This document shows positions 1-10,512 of a DNA stretch of 64,000 nucleotides, in pieces (the first letter of the stretch is position 1; every line of letters starts with the position of its first letter). The position numbers and the translations under genes are program-made. Source of the DNA: Charina bottae (Eukaryota > Chordata > Lepidosauria > Squamata > Charinaidae). Location: the NCBI GenBank assembly GCA_023362775.1, contig JALMGJ010000003.1, positions 183,911,725 to 183,975,724 on the forward strand, given 5' to 3'. The notes under the pieces are model-generated. The model worked only from the letters and a program-made list of their open reading frames with translations. It was not told the DNA's origin and searched no databases.

Positions 1-166
1 TAACCTAAGGGGAAATAACCTGGGAGAGCTCTAGGGCGGGGATATTCTGAACCTCTTCGTTTTCCCACAATCGCTTCCCAGACTGTGTTTCCTCTTATCT
101 TGTCCTCCTTCTTGGAATGTGCTCCCTCCTTCCTGAGAACCAGCAGCATTACTGAAATCCACCACA
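1..166 (-). mobile_element. Partial Ty3/gypsy LTR at the window edge
   Basis: The reverse complement aligns base for base, with scattered mismatches, to the first ~170 bp of the LTR found at 4625-4884. It ends at 166 in TCCACCACA, the complement of the LTR start TGTGGTGGA. The rest lies outside the window, so solo LTR and full element cannot be told apart. It belongs to the same family as the element at 4.6-7.5 kb but in opposite orientation. Confidence 0.85.
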
Positions 167-2440
167 ATTTGAAACACTCATATTAAATAAAACGAGTGCA
201 CTTATATTAATACAAAGTAGCATGAAATAAGACAATACACACTATGCTTCCAATGTCTTTTTAAGCTAAATGCTTTGGTACTTTCAAAGCAAAACAAGAA
301 ATGACCTGTATATCCTAATATCAAACATAATGCCTGGGAAGCAGAGGTCAGCAACCTTTTTATATGCTTTATGACACTATCCAATATGTGTGTGAATGAT
401 TCCATGAGCTCACCAATTATTATTTATTACATGATTGCATTACTATTTATTTTTTCCCATCATACATTACCCTCTCTCAGACATTAATGTCAACAGATTT
501 CCTGTTAAATCATTGCCTGCCATTTTCAAATTAATATCACATTTTGCTCCTATTGTAAAATATTCTGAGACAACTGAAACTCGACCCATTAACTGAAAAC
601 ATATGCAGATATATTAGATCAGCAAGTTCTTTGTGATGGTCAAAAGTAAAACTATTTTATAGCTGCTTAGCAAGTATTATCCTACATTGTCTCTTTAAGC
701 TGTTAAAGTACTTGTTAAAAATGCTGCCATTGTCTGTAATAGTTTTGGTAGCCTCATTTAAAATCCATCCATGTGTTGATTTGTACCTATGTATCGAGCT
801 GTTGAGTTAGCAACATTTTCTGTATGTTTAGCTGAAATGGGAAAATCCGACTTGAATCATTGTTTTGTTTTGGAAAATGGATCCAATTCAATTTGACAAT
901 TCTATTCATTTTTTTAAATGATCCAATTCAGTTTGGAGGTTTCAATCAAACTGCCAAATTGGATCACATTGATTGACATTGTCAGAAAAGTTCAAAAAAG
1001 AATGTATGCATGTGTCCAAATCATCCATATAGATTCAGAGGCACACAATTCAATCCAACAATTTGTATCAACTTTACAATTTGATTTAGAAAGTCACAGA
1101 AAGTCAATTAGGTTCAGAGATTTTATTAAATTTCCTTCAAATCAAATCTCCAAATTGAATACTTGCCCCAAGTGCAAGACAAGCTGCTCGTACAAGAAAT
1201 TCATGTAAAGGCTTTTACTTTTTACAGCAATGTATAAGTTCCTACTCTTCTAAGTTAGCAAATCATATCTGGTTGCTAGATCAATTCAAATGCCTCAGAA
1301 CATTTTATTTAACATAGGCTGACAAAATTGGTATGAGGTCATATTTCATATCTATTAGTCTGAAACTGATTATGTGGAGTCCTTGGTGCTCTCTGAGCCT
1401 TGTTGTTTTCTTGCAGATGTTTCATTGCCAGACTTTGGCACTCAGACAAAGCAGCCATCAACAGACACATAGAGGTAAACAATATTTACATACCATTCAT
1501 AAGAGACAATAGAAAAGCCAAAAGACCAGAACACCTCCTTGGCAGCAATCAACACATGGGTCAAATTGTTTTATGCATGTTCAAATACTCTGACCCCAAA
1601 CATGTCTAAATCAATGGAATGACTCTTGTTGGCTATAACTAAAAACTTCAAGGGCATTTTAGGTGCACAGAACAAAAAGTACCACTTTATGTATTACAGC
1701 TGCTTGAGGTCCCTGGAAAGGAGAACCAGAAGCTACCTGTATATAACATAAAAATAATAAGCTGATGTATTTATTAATTTCTCTACTATCTCTAAAGAGT
1801 AAATTAGACCTTTTTCTGGTTTACATTCTTTTTTCACATATTTTAATTATATAAATGTATATATTTTTGTCCATTGGTTTGTTATCCATCCTAATTAATA
1901 TGACTCATTGAAAATGCTGCATTCCTACATCTGAAGTTTGCACTGTAAATAAATAACTTAGTCTTGCAATACTAATTTGCAATTTGATAAAATTTGATAA
2001 ATAAATAAATAGTAAATAAAATGCAGTGTGATTTCAATACAGGTTATGACAGCATGCATGTGAGCATATGAAAGTGATTTACACTTAATCAGACGACAGG
2101 TCCAAGTTGCCCAATATTATGATTAATGGTGTTTCTCATGGGAAGCTATTCCCCAGTTTCATTAAACCTCTTTAATTATCAACACTAAGCATAAACCAGG
2201 GTCTTCTAAATGTAAATTCCATTGTCTCCAATCATCTGTGATCTATATATACCCAGTTTTTATTCTGGAATATATTTTGCCGGGAATAGTGTGTAACCCA
2301 AGTTTAATTTTGTTTTGGTCAGAAATCTAAAATACATCTCGGTAGACATTTTACAATATTTGTTTTATTCTTAATTGCTAATATTCCTCAAGGTAAAGAA
2401 TTAAGGTTTCAGATCCACATTGGAATTTGTTGTTGTTGTT
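167..2440. other. AT-rich non-coding stretch, no gene seen
   Basis: No frame here looks coding. A short hAT-end-like motif (CAGAGGTCAGCAACC) lies near 344. The stretch 860-1160 is full of variants of a 'gatccaattca.tttgga' motif; one 20-base version at 919-938 recurs exactly at 11742-11761. The rest appears unique. Confidence 0.5.
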
Positions 2441-2488
2441 TTGAAAATGTATTGAAAGTTTGTTGATTTAGAGAAAGGGTATGATAAA

Positions 2489-2675
2489 GTCTGTAGCTTG
2501 AATCATGTCAACTGGATTTCTATTTTCTTAATGGAAACGTTTCGCTCCTTATCCAAGGGGCTTCTTCAGTCTGAGCCTCAGCTTCAGGCTCAGACTGAAG
2601 AAGCCCCTTGGATAAGGAGCGAAACGTTTCCATTAAGAAAATAGAAATCCAGTTGACATGATTCAAGCTACAGAC
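2489..2675. repeat. Perfect 90-bp inverted repeat with 7-base loop
   Basis: Arms 2489-2578 and 2586-2675 are exact reverse complements by eye; the spacer cagcttc is 2579-2585. Each arm carries the PLE motif with CTGAAGA, a small hairpin and GAAAC. A transcript would fold into a near-perfect duplex. Confidence 0.9.
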
Positions 2676-2712
2676 AATTCCACCTGGATGACTGAGAACC
2701 TTCATAGACATA
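2491..2712. mobile_element. Penelope terminal-repeat hairpin insertion with 13-bp TSD
   Basis: This is a non-coding insertion made only of PLE terminal-repeat sequence in two opposite orientations. It is bounded by the same 13 bases, ggtatgataaagt, at 2478-2490 and 2713-2725. Removing the insert and one TSD copy rejoins the LINE RT reading DLEKGYDKV-N-W across the junction, which independently supports the boundaries. The right arm continues past the palindrome into the outer terminal-repeat segment (to 'ccttcatagacata'), as in the copies at 14143 and 63297. Confidence 0.85.
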
Positions 2713-3790
2713 GGTATGATAAAGTGAATTGGACTGCTAATGGAGTTTTTTGCACAAGTATGGGTTTTAAGGTTGATTGCTGAACACAGTGAATGTTATA
2801 TAATGGAAGTAAAAGATGTGTGAAAATAAATGTAAAGCCTAGCAAATAGTTCATAATTGAGTACGGTAAAAGACAGGGATGTTTGATGTCTTCTTGGTTG
2901 TTTAATGTATTTCTGGAAAACTGTAAAAGGAATTCTTGTGGTGTTGGTTGCAGCCATTAATATATGTGTACTTTTTCTATGCATGCTAAGAACCTGCATG
3001 ATTTGCAACAAATGTTAGATCAATTCTATTATATAATAAGGAGAATGGATCTGAAAATTAATCTATAATTTTGTGTTTGACAGGGGAAATGGAGAAAATT
3101 GTTGTACACTATACTAGAATGGTGAAAAACTAGGTAAGGTAAATGAATTTTTGTACCTTGGTAGAATATTTACTAAATGTGAGAAACGGATGGAGAAATT
3201 TTAATATTCGGTATGTAAGTACTTGTGATAGTGAGTAATATGTGGCCCATTAGGAGGAATGAAAAAGGCAAAAATAACTGTTGAAGTGAATGCTTCTTCT
3301 CATTTTGCTATATGGAACTGAGAGTTGAGTCAGGAAAAACATGTATTAAAAAACATAAAGTAACACAAACATAAGTAAAAATACAGTGGAATGGAGTAGT
3401 TAAAAAGTAGGCGTAGTAAAACAAGAAGAAATAGAGTCAAGAATAAATGGGTGCTGATTAAATATATGGAGATTCAATACAAAACTGTGTGACCAATATG
3501 AAAGAAGTACATTGAATTGGTTTAGTCATTTGGAGAAAATGAATGAGGATTGAATCACCAAGTCAGTAAATAAAGGAGGAGTGAATATTTTGAGAGGAAT
3601 GGAGCTCAAGAAACTTATGGTTGAATGTAATTGGTGAGATCCTCAAAAAAAGAAAAGTGAGGGGTTTAAAGAGCAAAAGACAATGCATGAAGTAGTGTAT
3701 GGAGGTGGTGGAAGCAAGGATGGTTTGCAAGGACAAAAAGTATGGACAAGTATAGTGAATAGTGTTGATGTAAATTAGATTAATCCTATA

Positions 3791-4178
3791 GTCTTTTCTT
3801 TTTCTTATTTCAAGTTTTAATTTAGTTCGCTTGCTTTGTTCTTTTCTTTCTTTTTCATCTCCCCCCTTTCTTTTCTTTGCTCTTCATAACATTGCTGCCT
3901 CAAAAGGCAGGAGTGTGATGGGCATGTAGTGTATGCATGTTGTCCTGGAATTTGATTTTTCCCAGTAAAGCTGGGAAAAGTAAGCATAGCATCTCTTTCA
4001 GTACTATGAAGAACATTCAAATTCAAATTGTTAATCATTACTACTAAAAATATTGTCCATTTCTTTTCAAAATAGTTTTAAAAAAGCTACTGATGTATAC
4101 AGGCTATCTTGAAAAAAATATATAGCAATTTTTAAAAAGAGACAGAAAAAACAATTTACAAGAACAAATTAAGAGTAA
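3791..4178. other. Non-coding spacer, nothing recognised
   Basis: AT-rich sequence with short CT-rich runs. No repeat family or coding frame was recognised. Confidence 0.4.
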
Positions 4179-4193
4179 TATACAACAAATTAA

Positions 4194-4535
4194 GGGGGCG
4201 TGGTGGCTCAGCAGGTAAGACGCCAGGCTTGTCAATCGGAAGATCGCAAGTTCAGAGGTTCGAATCCCTAGTCCCGTGTGACGGAGTGAGCTCCCGCACT
4301 CGCCCCAGCTCTTGCCAACCTAGCAATCCGAAAACATGCAAATGCAAGTAGATTAATAGGTACCACTTCGGAGGGTAGGTAACAGTGTTCCACGTGCGTC
4401 ATGCCGGCCACATGACCATGACCACAGAAGCGTCGTCGGACAACGCTGGCTCTTCGGCTAACAAACGGAGATGAGCACCGGCCCCTAGAGTCGGACACGA
4501 CTGCACAACTGTGCAGGAGGAACCTTTACCTTTAC
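4194..4535 (+). mobile_element. Full-length tRNA-derived SINE (Sauria-type) with 15-bp TSD
   Basis: The head is tRNA-like: an A-box-like tggctcagcagg at 4204-4215 and a B-box ggttcgaatcc at 4257-4267. The body is shared with the copies at 18889, 45577 and 46754. The 3' part contains agagtcggacacgact, also present in the Bov-B end at 33412, which fits mobilisation by Bov-B. It ends in a short cctttac repeat. The target duplication tatacaacaaattaa is exact at 4179-4193 and 4536-4550. The family name is from recall; the structure is seen directly. Confidence 0.9.
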
Positions 4536-4624
4536 TATACAACAAATTAATTATTTATGAAATTGTAATACCAAAACAAATAAAAATAAAATAAAACAAA
4601 CAGAAAACCTTAAAATTAATGTAC

Positions 4625-4884
4625 TGTGGTGGATTTTGGTGGTGCTGCTGGTTCTCAGGAAGGAGGGAGCACATTCCAAGGAGGAGATAACCAAACGCAC
4701 AGTCTGGGGAGCAATGGTGGGAAAACAAAGAGGTTCAGGATAGCCCTGCCCTTGAGTCTCCCAGGCTATTTCCCCTTAGGTTAGTTAGAGTAGCTTTAGT
4801 CTGGCAAGATTCTGCCTGTATGGTGTGAGCAAATAAAGAACTGGAGTTTGAATGCACTGACTCTTCGTTGGACTGGACCTGACA
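4625..4884 (+). repeat. Gypsy 5' LTR
   Basis: TG...CA ends, 260 bp, with a polyadenylation signal AATAAA at 4832-4837. The 5' edge abuts the TSD tgtac. Confidence 0.92.
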
Positions 4885-4936
4885 TCCATCTTGCCAGACT
4901 CCTAACTCCCATCGAAGAGGGAGGTTTTTTTACAGC

Positions 4937-6037
4937 ATGGCTTCGGATCCCCAGGGGCCACCGGTTACTCCACAGCATTTGGCAGCAGCTTTACTGCAGC
5001 ACCAGCAGCAAGTGGATGCACAAGTCAATAACTTGCAAGCAGCAGTGATGCAGCTGTTGCGGCAGGTCGGGCAGAATGCCCAACAGCTGGCAGCAGTGGC
5101 AGAGGCTCAGTCAGTGCTTCTGCGGACCCATGGCAGCTTACCTGAAAAGTATGGGGGAGAAACAGAGCAATTAAGAACATTTGTTACACAATGCAAGATG
5201 TTCATCGACAGCAGACCCGCAGAGTTCCCAACTTATCGCACCAAGGTAGCATTTGTTTTAAGTTTGTTAAAGGGATTGGCAGCAAAATGGGCCATTCCCA
5301 TGATGGAAGGCAATGGCCCAATTCTGAATGACTATCAGAACTTCATGGGGAGGTTCAGATGCCATTTCAGAGATCCCATCCAGAGGGTCATAGCCAATCG
5401 GGAGATTCAGAAACTCAAGCAAGGCAACAGGAGAGTAAGGCTTTTCATAGCAGATTTTAAGCTGTTAGCTGGAGACGTCAAATGGAACAAGATGGCCCTT
5501 ATGGACCAGTTTAGAGAGGGGCTGAATGACGATCTTCGAGATGAACTGGTAAGGCAAGGAACCCCAGCCACCTTGGATGAACTGTACCAGCGTTGTATGG
5601 TGATTGATGCCCGACTTGAAGAATTGAAACAGAGTCGAGGTGTTAGAGGCAGAGGTGGCTATGGATCACTCCTTACCAAATTCACAATTCTCCCTGCTGT
5701 GGCCTCAGATCCAGGGGTGGAGGAGCCAATGCAGATCAGTGCTGTAAAGAGATCGGTCTCTTTGGAGGAGAGGCAGAGACATCAAGATCTGGCTCTCTGT
5801 TTTTATTGTGGAGCCTCAGGGCATATAGTAAGAGCGTGCCCGGCAAGAAATCCAGCAGCAGGGGCTAAGTCAGCGGAGCAAGCTTCCAACAAGCACCAAA
5901 CTCCTTCCACAGCTGCAAACCAGGGAAACTCTACCAGCCTCCGTCATGAGAGTTCGCAAGGGGGGCCATCCAGCAAGTATGGAGAGCTCATTCTGAAGAC
6001 AACAGGCAAGACTTTTTCTTTATCCCTGTTACAGTGA
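4937..6037 (+). CDS. gag: Gypsy Gag (Sushi/PEG10-like)
   Basis: This is the structural Gag protein that would coat element RNA in cytoplasmic particles. The 366-residue frame is uninterrupted and starts at the ATG at 4937, 52 bases after the 5' LTR. A Gln-rich N-terminus (to about residue 60) precedes a retrotransposon-gag domain (about 70-220, with PEKYGGETEQLRTF and LDELYQRCMVIDARLEELK). One CCHC zinc knuckle, CFYCGASGHIVRAC, begins at residue 288. The architecture is that of Sushi-ichi-type elements, the source of the domesticated genes PEG10 and RTL1. The frame ends at TGA 6035-6037; protease lies in the -1 frame across the end, as expected for gag-pol frameshifting. It could still be translatable, but nothing suggests domestication: it sits between its own LTRs beside a ruined pol. 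Confidence 0.9.
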   Translation: MASDPQGPPVTPQHLAAALLQHQQQVDAQVNNLQAAVMQLLRQVGQNAQQLAAVAEAQSVLLRTHGSLPEKYGGETEQLRTFVTQCKMFIDSRPAEFPTYRTKVAFVLSLLKGLAAKWAIPMMEGNGPILNDYQNFMGRFRCHFRDPIQRVIANREIQKLKQGNRRVRLFIADFKLLAGDVKWNKMALMDQFREGLNDDLRDELVRQGTPATLDELYQRCMVIDARLEELKQSRGVRGRGGYGSLLTKFTILPAVASDPGVEEPMQISAVKRSVSLEERQRHQDLALCFYCGASGHIVRACPARNPAAGAKSAEQASNKHQTPSTAANQGNSTSLRHESSQGGPSSKYGELILKTTGKTFSLSLLQ

Positions 6038-7165
6038 CTTTAGAATCGGGGCACAAAGTAGAACTAGAGGCTCTTATTGGTTCTGGGCCTACCACAAACT
6101 TCATAGATGTAGAGACAGTGGAGAAGTTGCAGCTACCTACTGTAAAGCTACCAAGACCCATAGAAGTGCAAACTAGATGGCCAACCTTTGAAAGCAGGCC
6201 CCATTGTGCAGTGCATGGCTCCATTACAAGTAACGACTGGAAGACACACAGAGTTGCTACCCCTTTACGTAACAGCCTCTTTACAAGTACCCGTAGTGCT
6301 AGGCACCACATGGCTGCAACTCCATAACCCTTCAGTAGATTGGGCAATGGGAGCACTCTCGTTTCCCTCCCCAGATTGCCAGCACCACAAGTTGCAAACA
6401 ACCACACTCTCCTCAGCACCTATGGCACTCATCAAGGCGGGGGGGGGGGTAGAACTGCCTGCCAAATATGCTGATTTTGCAGATGTCTTTGGGGGGGAGG
6501 AGGCGGCTGCCCTTCCGCCTCATTGGGAGTGCGATTGCTCAATTGATCTGAAGCCTGGGGCAAAGATCCCAGCCAAGCGACAATATCCTACGTATGTCTG
6601 CCAAGGAGCTAGCTTTTCTGAAGGAATACTTGGATGTAAATATCAAGAAAGGATTTATCAGACCATTGAAGTCCCTGGCCTCTGCCCAAACCTTCTTCAT
6701 TCCAAAGAAGCCAGACCCACAGGCCTCGTCCTCACAGAGATTGGGCAAGGGAGCTCCCATGCGCACAGTCCATGATTATAAGGACCTCAATAAGATCACT
6801 ATCAGGGACCATTACCTGCTTCCTCTGATATCAGACCTGTTAGACCGGTTGCAGAGAGCCCGCATCTTTACAAAGTTAGACCTCAGGAATGCATACAACC
6901 TCATTCAGGTAAAAGAGGGTCATGAATACCCGACTGCCTTCGATACAAGGTATAGAAAGTTTGAGTATATTGTAATGCTGTTCGGACTGGCTAATTGTGG
7001 GGCAGCATTTTCCAGATTCATGAATCATATTTTTTCTGATATAATCGATGCCTTCGTGGTAATTTATCTGGATGATATCTTAATCTATTCTTATGATACA
7101 ACATCTCATGTAACACACGTCAGAAACATGTTGCAAAGACTGAGAGAGAGACTGACTTTGAAGAG
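6007..7165 (+). pseudogene. pol: Gypsy protease-RT remnant, frameshifted and truncated
   Basis: Pol is split over three frames. Frame 1 (to about 6185) carries the retropepsin region, where the expected D-S-G active site reads ALIGSGPTTNFID, so the catalytic Asp is Gly. Frame 2 (about 6188-6590) has LGTTWLQLHNPSVDW and the connector PAKYADFADVFGGEE. Frame 3 (6594-7165) is RT: KEYLDVNIKKGFIRP, TKLDLRNAYNLI (motif A) and VVIYLDDILIYS (motif C, intact YLDD). The match stops near 7150 at a deletion joining RT directly to the 3' polypurine region; RNase H and integrase are absent. A G-run at 6440-6450 is a possible slippage site. It is certainly non-functional. Confidence 0.9.
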
Positions 7166-7190
7166 GGGGGTGATGTTATGGAATGTGTCT

Positions 7191-7204
7191 CTGAAGGGGG
7201 GTGA
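7191..7204 (+). other. Gypsy polypurine tract
   Basis: The purine-rich gaaggggggtga directly abuts the 3' LTR start at 7205, the position where plus-strand synthesis is primed in LTR retroelements. Confidence 0.7.
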
Positions 7205-7470
7205 TGTGGTGGATTTCGGTGCTGCCGCTGGTTCTCAGGAAGGAGGGAGCACATTCCAAGGAGGAGGTAAGCGGACGCACAGTCCGGGGAGCAATGGTGG
7301 GAAAATGAAGAGGTTCAGGATAGCCCCGCCCTAGATTCTCCCAGTTTATTTCCCCTTAGGTTAGTTAGAGTAGCTTTAGTCTGGCAAGATTCTGTATTTA
7401 CAGTGTGAGCAAATAAAGAACTGGAGTTTGAATGTACTGACTCTTTGTTGTTCTTGGGCTGGGCCTGACA
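7205..7470 (+). repeat. Gypsy 3' LTR
   Basis: 266 bp, TG...CA ends, aligned along its whole length to 4625-4884. It is followed by the TSD tgtac at 7471-7475. Confidence 0.92.
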
Positions 7471-7475
7471 TGTAC

Positions 7476-8831
7476 TAAACTAATGTAAATCACCTAAATA
7501 TATCACTTATTCATTCATTCAATCAATCATATATTAAATCAAATTATGCATCGGAATTTGTCTATTCATGTAAAATATTATGAAATCTATTTAAAAGGAA
7601 ACATTGTGTCATTTTTTAATTAGTGGAAAAAATAGCCTTTTCAAAAATGGATAAATTACACATTCCTTGAATCCAATCCTTCGTCTCTGGGGAACGGTAC
7701 TTTTCCAGACTCTCAATATAATTACTTTCCAAAATTATGGAATCTGACTGTCTGAGGAGGATGGGTTGTATTGGGTGTAGGAAACAGGGAAAGGAATATG
7801 TAAAAGTTATTCATGATGGAAGTGTGTCACAGATTTATCCTTTTGCAAAACTATCCAGAAATCTCCTCTCTTTTCAGTCAGGAGTGCCTCTGTTTTTAAA
7901 CTGCTGTCTAAAGATATCCAAATCATATGTGTCCTAAGCAGTATAATTTGCTTTAGGTATCAGCTATTTCATTTTTCTTTTTTTCAAGTTTGAGGTATTT
8001 ACATGACCTTGAAAGAATATCTTCTCCTAAGAGTGGTCTCTGTATACCTGAGGTAGCACTGAGTTCCTCGGAGCGGATGGTAATGTCAGAAATTATTGCC
8101 CCATAAAACTTTTAATTCCCGCCATAAAAATAATATATAAAGTGAAGAATTATAAGGGTGCCTTGCATATTGCAATGTCATGCTGAAGTAGTTCAATAAA
8201 ATTTATAGTACATTTTGATTTGATGGTGGGTGAGAATGGGCGAGAATGTAGCATACATACACAAACACACACACAAACACACGTTATAAACAAAGAGACT
8301 TTTTCTACAGGAAAAAAAAGGTGAGTGCCCACAATTCCCCTGCTTTTGAACAGTTGATTGTAGCAATTACTTAATGGACTTATCACATAATAGTCCGAGA
8401 TGTTAACTCTTGAACTCTAACAAGGCTTCCCACAGGATATGCCTGTGTCTTTCATTCCAGGGGTTGGATGCCTTGCATAGGGAGAATGCTTATTATTTTG
8501 AAAGCCAGAGGTAGATTTCAAGCACTTTATGCTTGTGTGTTTTGAACTGCAACAGCAATATATTTTGCTCCTTTTCTTTTGAAGTATTATTGTAATGTTT
8601 GACCCATGAATAAAGTGAATATGTACTGTAAAAATTGCTACAATTAAAAAAAAGGTAGAAGCTCCCTCAATACTAATTATTTTTTTTTAGTTGCATGTAT
8701 TCTGATATGCTTCTGCAAAATGTCTTTTTTGCAGATCAGATGTGAAAAAAGTCACCAGAGGTGATACACCCAAGGGAAGAGGTTAAAACCATATGTCTTG
8801 TTTTGAATGAAACAGTTCCATTTTTTCAGCA
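7476..8831. other. Non-coding stretch, nothing recognised
   Basis: AT-rich DNA with a short interrupted CA repeat at 8254-8283. No repeat family or convincing coding frame was seen. Confidence 0.45.
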
Positions 8832-9337
8832 TTGTTCAACCATCCCGTCGTTTTCATAAAAATCTCAATTTTGTCCATTTTTCAAACCTGGCAGGAATGG
8901 CGCAGAAGGAGGATTTGAGCCAGAGCGCGGACCGGGCGGCGGGGTTTGTAGGCAGGACCCAATCACGTGGACCGGGGGTGGGGTTTGCAGGAGGGAGCCA
9001 ATTGTGCAGACCGGGGGGCAGGGTTTGCAGGTGGGACCCAATTGCATGGACCGGGGGTGGGGTTTGCAGGTGGGAGCCAATCACGTGGACTGGGAGCAGG
9101 GTTTGCAGAAGGGAGCCAATCACACGGACCAGGGGCAGGGTTTGCAGGCGGGAGCCAATTGTGCGGACCGGGGGCAGGGTTTGCAGGCGGGAGTCAATTG
9201 TGCAGACCAGGGGGTGGGGTTTGCAGATGGGAGCCAATCGCATGGACCGGGGGGTGGGGACCCCTGTCTTTTTCATGAATACGGAATATTACATAAGATC
9301 CCATCCCATTTTGCCATCCTGAAATATGGTCAGCCTA
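8832..9337 (-). mobile_element. hAT-like DNA transposon copy carrying a minisatellite (one end lost)
   Basis: The right end, atatggtcagccta at 9324-9337, matches the TIR TAGGCTGACCATA of the elements at 52188-54100 and 60006-60239. The left part (ccatcccgtcgttttcataaaaatc...) matches the subterminal region of the 60006 copy, but the outer ~50 bp with the TIR is missing or decayed. Between them lies the 39-bp minisatellite shared with the 52188 copy. There is no transposase, so it is non-autonomous. Confidence 0.65.
8935..9262. repeat. 39-bp minisatellite, about 8 units
   Basis: Units of the form 'ggaccgggg-tggggtttgcagg-gggagccaat' repeat about eight times with roughly 10-15 percent divergence. 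The translated frames here only reflect the repeat. The reverse complement of the same unit recurs at 52268-52443 inside a related transposon. Units contain a CCAAT pentamer each time, probably incidental. Confidence 0.85.
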
Positions 9338-10390
9338 TATTCATGAAGTTATGGAATTCATGAAGTTATGGAAAAGTTGGTAAGGACAGAAACCAACCTC
9401 TCTATCTGAGCATGGAAAGGATTTTGTATCATTTAGTTACTCTTTCTTTCCAGCGATTTCTGGATTTTTGTTAGAAGCTCACTAACCCATTATAAAGTTT
9501 GGAGGAATTACTTCCAGAAAACATGGACAACATGGTATAAGATTGTCCAGAAAAGGTTCAACTGAGCCTGGAAGAAAATGGAACATTCTTAAGTTCTCTA
9601 GAATAGTCTGTTCCTAAATAGTCTTCTCCACATCACTGTTCTGAAAGCTACAGTAGGCTTCCTAATATGTTTGTATAACTAAGTCTGATACATTTCAGTT
9701 AATAAACTTTATGGTTTACTTTATTTTGACTGTAATTGCTTCTTTTGGAATCTAATAAATACCCTGGAATAGAAATTGGATTTTATCTAGCCTTTTTGCC
9801 CAGCCCAGGTAGTTGCTTTACCCTGATACCAGATTGCTGGATGGACATGGTTCTTAAGAAGAAAAACCAAAAGCTCTGGAGAGGCCTGTTCTTCTCCAGA
9901 GGTACAATTCTTAGGCCTGGATTATTGTGTGTTCAGGTTAAGGATTAAGAATACTTGAAAATCTTATGAGTGGTGAAAATTCTCTGAAATAAAAAGCAAG
10001 GGGCTCTGGCAACTTGTCCTACTTCACAGGGCTTGAGTTACAGATGCCCCCAGATTGTATAACAAACTGGGTTCTTTCTGTTGTGGCTGAACAATATATG
10101 TTATTAAATAGGCACATGCATTCCAGAAATCTAAGAAAGAAACTATCATTAATATTCAAACAATATAATTTACTTAAAAAAAGGTTTGAGGTTAATGACA
10201 TTCAAGGCAATCAAGTAATCATGTGGTTTTCAATAGTTACAATTAACAGTTTGTACACTGACACAGAGTTCTGAAGCAAATAATTGGCTTATGGGAATTT
10301 AATACATGGAATTAAATGAGAGAAAGCTAAAGTAAAGGATCTTGAGAAGCGCTTCATTTTCACTGTTCACACTGTTCAGCTATAGGCAAG
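9338..10390. other. Non-coding stretch, no gene seen
   Basis: Starts with a 17-base tandem duplication (ttcatgaagttatggaa, near 9340-9373). Otherwise it appears unique and AT-rich. Confidence 0.4.
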
Positions 10391-10512
10391 AGAAGAAGTA
10401 GAAGTAGAAGTAGAAGTAGAAGTAGAAGTAGAAGTAGAAGTAGAAGTAGAAGTAGAAGTAGAAGTAGAAGTAGAAGTAAGTAGAAGCAGAAGCAGAAGCA
10501 GAAGCAGAAGTA
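10391..10512. repeat. (GAAGTA)n hexanucleotide microsatellite
   Basis: About 20 units of a GAAGTA-type hexamer, with GAAGCA variants at the 3' end. The Ser/Thr and Leu runs in reading frames here are artefacts of the repeat. Confidence 0.95.

Larger units (their letters stand above)
2440..3790 (+). mobile_element. Decayed non-LTR retrotransposon, RT region
   Basis: Conceptual translation across several frames recovers reverse-transcriptase landmarks in the right order. A motif-A-like DLEKGYDKV begins near 2464 and is split by the PLE insertion. A motif-B-like VRQGCLMSSWLFNVF lies near 2873. A downstream EKLEKVNEFLYLGRIFT-type block lies near 3125, with the usual C-terminal 'GH-W-R' area near 3520-3640. 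No open frame is intact and stops are frequent, so this is an old 5'-truncated copy. The clade is uncertain; the motifs fit an APE-type LINE but not the L2 or Bov-B copies elsewhere in the window. Confidence 0.6.
4625..7470 (+). mobile_element. Ty3/gypsy (Sushi-like) LTR retrotransposon, internally deleted
   Basis: Two LTRs (4625-4884 and 7205-7470) start TGTGGTGG and end CTGACA. They are flanked by an exact 5-bp TSD, tgtac, at 4620-4624 and 7471-7475. Between them are gag, a protease remnant and the N-terminal half of RT; then the sequence jumps to the polypurine tract. RNase H and integrase are missing, so the 2.85-kb copy is about half the expected length. The LTRs differ at roughly 25 positions (about 10 percent), so the copy is not recent. 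No tRNA primer site was recognised just after the 5' LTR. Confidence 0.92.

Noticed and set aside
917..1208. 96-codon frame as a small gene
   Set aside because: Composition follows the repeated gatccaattca motif and no start context or homology is evident.
4194..4270. tRNA gene with A and B boxes
   Set aside because: The tRNA-like head is fused to a SINE body with a 15-bp TSD, and related copies occur elsewhere in the window.
8935..9262. CRISPR-like array
   Set aside because: The repeats are contiguous with no unique spacers and about 10-15 percent unit divergence: a minisatellite in a eukaryotic transposon.
8807..9363. Overlapping open frames of 100-170 codons on both strands
   Set aside because: They are produced by the minisatellite, whose ~39-bp period is a multiple of three and keeps all frames open.
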